Below, piece by piece: positions 5,974 to 7,645 of a DNA stretch of 7,645 bases. This DNA is from Hyphomicrobiales bacterium. Lineage in GTDB: Bacteria > Pseudomonadota > Alphaproteobacteria > Rhizobiales > Beijerinckiaceae. The stretch lies in contig JAQGKM010000021.1 in assembly GCA_028290125.1 (NCBI GenBank), positions 1-7,645 of the forward strand, given 5' to 3'. The position numbers and the translations under genes are program-made. Below the pieces are notes generated by a model. That model was given only the letters and a program-made list of their open reading frames with translations, had not been told where the DNA came from and searched no databases. Numbering within the stretch: the first letter of the stretch is position 1; every line of letters begins with the position of its first letter.

Positions 5974-6417
5974 TCAGCCCTTTTTCAGCGGCTTGACGTC
6001 GAGCACGGCCCATTCGCCACGGCGGTCGAGACAGCCCGTCCCGCGCACGGCTTCGTCGGCGCCGATCTCGCCGAGGAACGCGCGACACAGGCGCTCGTCG
6101 CGCCGATAGGCCTCGCCAACCGGCGTGAACGTGCCGGCGAGGCCGGATTTCGGATTCTTCCACGCGACGGTTTCACCCGCGCCTTTCGGATCGAGCGCCT
6201 GCGCGAGCGCCGGCAAGGCGCGGCGCCAGTCATCGAGGGCGATCTGCTCGGAGAGCGGCGACGTAAACCTCGCGATCGAGCCGGTCACGTCGTCTTTGGA
6301 AATGAACGCCGGCAAAGGAATCGCCGTCGAACATCCGGCGACTCCGGTTCCGAGCATCAGGAGGGCGATGGTCGCAATGCTGCGACCGGTCGTGCTAATG
6401 TGGGACGCAATTGACAC
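5974..6417 (-). CDS. RT0821/Lpp0805-family surface lipoprotein
   Basis: A 147-residue predicted lipoprotein. Seen directly: a basic start (GR), the hydrophobic stretch IATIALLMLGTGVAG (14-28) and the lipobox VAGC, with lipidated Cys29 followed by STAIPLPAF. The mature part contains DDVTGSI, a DDWRRA segment, ALDPKGAGETVAWKNPKSG, TFTPVGEAYRRDERLCRAFL and the closing GEWAVLDVKPLKKG. These match my memory of the RT0821/Lpp0805 (17-kDa-antigen-like) family of alphaproteobacteria. Its function is unknown; an outer-membrane location is inferred. The start is probably GTG 6417, because it gives a normal signal peptide and has ACAGG seven bases upstream. A GTG at 6474 would add 19 residues and overlap pdxH. 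It is divergent from pdxH, with a gap of only 49 bp. Confidence 0.8.
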   Translation of the reverse strand: MSIASHISTTGRSIATIALLMLGTGVAGCSTAIPLPAFISKDDVTGSIARFTSPLSEQIALDDWRRALPALAQALDPKGAGETVAWKNPKSGLAGTFTPVGEAYRRDERLCRAFLGEIGADEAVRGTGCLDRRGEWAVLDVKPLKKG

Positions 6418-6439
6418 GTTTGAGCCTGTCCGTTTCGGG
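6411..6439 (+). promoter_or_regulatory. candidate pdxH promoter
   Basis: A perfect TTGACA (6411-6416) lies 51 bp before the pdxH GTG. A 17-bp spacer leads to TTCGGG, a poor -10 element. If real, the -35 box overlaps the start codon of the divergent lipoprotein gene and the leader is about 20 nt. The support is the perfect -35 and the position only. Confidence 0.3.
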
Positions 6440-6466
6440 GCAGCGGAATTCAGGGACCAGTGAAGC

Positions 6467-7081
6467 GTGAACACGTTAACGACAGGTGACTTTACGCAAG
6501 CTCACCAACCATTTGATCTCTTCGAAGCGTGGTTCGCCGAAGCCGGCGCGGCGGAGGTCAACGATCCCAATGCAATGACGCTGGCGACGGTCGACGCCGA
6601 CGGCATGCCCGATGCGCGCATGGTCCTGCTGAAGGGGCTCGAGCCGCGCGGCTTCACGTTTTACACGAACAGCGAGAGCGCCAAGGGACTCGAGCTCGGG
6701 TCCAACATGAAGGCCGCGCTCATCTTTCACTGGAAGTCGCTCAGGCGTCAGGTGCGCGTGCGCGGGCCGGTGGAGATGGTCAGCGCCGCCGAGGCAGACG
6801 CCTATTTCGCCAGCCGTCCGCGCGACAGCCGCATCGGCGCCTGGGCCAGCAAGCAATCGCGTCCGCTCGAAAGCCGCTTCGCGCTGGAGAAGGCGGTGGC
6901 GCGCGAGGCCGCGCGTTTCGGACTCGGCGAAGTGCCGCGCCCGCCTCACTGGAACGGCTATCGCGTCCGGCCCGTGCAGATCGAGTTCTGGCAGGACCGG
7001 CCGTTCCGCCTCCATGACCGCGTCACCTTCCGCCGCGACGAGCCCGAGGGCGACTGGCGCAAGGAGCAGCTGTATCCGTGA
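6467..7081 (+). CDS. pdxH: pyridoxamine/pyridoxine 5'-phosphate oxidase PdxH
   Basis: Oxidises pyridoxine or pyridoxamine 5'-phosphate to pyridoxal 5'-phosphate using FMN and oxygen; it serves PLP synthesis and salvage in the cytosol. The 204 residues cover the full family fold (E. coli PdxH has 218). Seen directly: DPNAMTLATVDADG, the FMN-binding RMVLLKG (Arg51, Lys56) and FYTN (65-68), the strand QVRVRGPVE, RIGAWASKQSRPL, PPHWNGYRVRPVQIEFW, and RLHDR with Arg181 and His183, the equivalents of the E. coli catalytic/substrate residues Arg197 and His199. The start is GTG 6467, giving MNTLTTGDFTQA, close to the usual N-terminus of alphaproteobacterial PdxH. An AGGG lies about 11 bases upstream. 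It is the first gene of a tightly overlapping three-gene set. Confidence 0.96.
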   Translation: MNTLTTGDFTQAHQPFDLFEAWFAEAGAAEVNDPNAMTLATVDADGMPDARMVLLKGLEPRGFTFYTNSESAKGLELGSNMKAALIFHWKSLRRQVRVRGPVEMVSAAEADAYFASRPRDSRIGAWASKQSRPLESRFALEKAVAREAARFGLGEVPRPPHWNGYRVRPVQIEFWQDRPFRLHDRVTFRRDEPEGDWRKEQLYP

Positions 7082-7515
7082 GCCGCCTTTATCCCGAACG
7101 TCCGTTTCTCGCCGCCAGCGTCGCGGTGTTTCGCGACGGCCGCGTGCTGCTCGGCGCCCGCACGGCGGCGCCGGCGCCCGGCGTCTTCTCGCTGCCCGGC
7201 GGCGTCGTCGAACTCGGCGAGACGCTCGAACAGGGGGCGCTGCGCGAATTGCTGGAAGAAACGAGCGTGACCGCGCGCATCGTCGGATTCGCCGGACATA
7301 CGGAAGTGCTCGATCTCGATGACGACCGCCGCGTGCGACGGCATTTCGTCGTCGCGACATTCGCGGCGCATTGGGTGGCGGGCGACGGCGTGCCGAGCGA
7401 CGAGGCGCCGCAACTCGTCTGGGCCGATCCGCGCGACCTCGGCGACCTGCCGACGACCCCCGGCCTGAAACGCATTCTCGATGCGGCCTGCGCCGTGATA
7501 GAATCGGCGCGATGA
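7078..7515 (+). CDS. NUDIX hydrolase
   Basis: A 145-residue hydrolase of nucleoside diphosphates linked to another moiety; the precise substrate is not predictable. Seen directly: strands FLAASVAVFRDGRVLLGAR (10-28), LPGG (39-42) and the NUDIX box spanning residues 42-64, with Gly42, Glu48, Arg56-Glu57 and Glu60-Glu61 all present. The box's last glycine is replaced by Ser63 (EETSV instead of EETGV), a position more tolerant than the metal-binding glutamates. The GTG start at 7078 overlaps the pdxH stop codon as GTGA. An AAGGAG lies about 11 bases upstream inside pdxH, so translation is probably coupled. Its own TGA overlaps the ATG of the next gene. It may act in nucleotide or cofactor clean-up together with pdxH, but that is inference from position alone. 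Confidence 0.93.
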   Translation: MSRLYPERPFLAASVAVFRDGRVLLGARTAAPAPGVFSLPGGVVELGETLEQGALRELLEETSVTARIVGFAGHTEVLDLDDDRRVRRHFVVATFAAHWVAGDGVPSDEAPQLVWADPRDLGDLPTTPGLKRILDAACAVIESAR

Positions 7516-7645
7516 AACAGTTTGTTCCGATTGCGCTCGCTCTCCTGCTGGCGTCGCCCGCACTGGCGCAGCAGCGCGAGGGGCCGCGCGCCGCCACGCG
7601 CACCGCGCCACCGAGCGCAGCGCCTACGCCCGCGCCCGCGCCGCC
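7512..7645 (+). CDS. exported small protein, N-terminal fragment (partial)
   Basis: Only the first 44 codons lie in the window. Seen directly: a classical signal peptide, MKQFVPIALALLLASPALA, with an ALA-type cleavage site before QQREGP, then an Ala/Pro/Thr-rich tract (APPSAAPTPAPAPP) typical of a periplasmic linker. The ATG overlaps the NUDIX stop codon as ATGA, with no separate ribosome site, so it is probably expressed with pdxH and the NUDIX gene. From memory, an uncharacterised alphaproteobacterial exported family (TIGR02301) often follows a NUDIX gene and starts this way. The conserved part would lie beyond the right edge, so this is only a suggestion. Confidence 0.7.
   Translation, partial: MKQFVPIALALLLASPALAQQREGPRAATRTAPPSAAPTPAPAP

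Noticed and set aside
5879..6163. N-terminal extension of the dnaJ-like frame
   Set aside because: It overlaps the lipoprotein gene in another frame and is Arg-rich; J proteins of this class begin at the J domain, as ATG 5878 does.

Overview
This 7.6 kb, high-GC window reads as chromosomal DNA of an alphaproteobacterium, most probably of the order Hyphomicrobiales (Rhizobiales). That rests on the protein flavour (an alphaproteobacterial-type FabI and PdxH, an RT0821/Lpp0805-family lipoprotein) and on the gene neighbourhood, as I recall it from that order. Almost all of the window is coding, and most genes are ordinary housekeeping genes. I found no mobile element, CRISPR array, tRNA or rRNA, and no convincing intrinsic terminator.

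Layout from left to right. (1) Minus strand, 3327 down to 1: fabI (enoyl-ACP reductase), a histidine-phosphatase-family protein, then the 5' part of a large nonribosomal-peptide-synthetase-like gene. Its adenylation domain is complete in the window, and the rest runs off the left edge. (2) A divergent intergenic region, 3328-3555. (3) Plus strand, 3556-4934: an ECF-type sigma-like factor overlapping (ATGA) a membrane-anchored anti-sigma-like protein. (4) Minus strand, 6417 down to 4907: an RT0821/Lpp0805-type lipoprotein followed by a class B DnaJ/CbpA-like co-chaperone, whose 3' end overlaps the anti-sigma gene tail to tail. (5) Plus strand, 6467 to the right edge: pdxH, a NUDIX hydrolase and the start of a small exported protein, each overlapping the next by 4 bp.

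How the genes may work together: pdxH-NUDIX-exported protein looks like a translationally coupled operon. fabI and the phosphatase are probably co-transcribed, with a 12-codon mini-ORF between them. The sigma/anti-sigma pair looks like a cell-envelope-sensing switch with unknown target genes. The NRPS adenylation domain resembles, from memory, the Pls/PosA family, and its specificity pocket as aligned by eye is acidic, which suggests a cationic amino acid substrate.

The points most worth a second look are the NRPS, the atypical sigma/anti-sigma pair, the mini-ORF, and the small repeats around the NRPS 5' end. I do not see a clearly new multi-gene system in this window.
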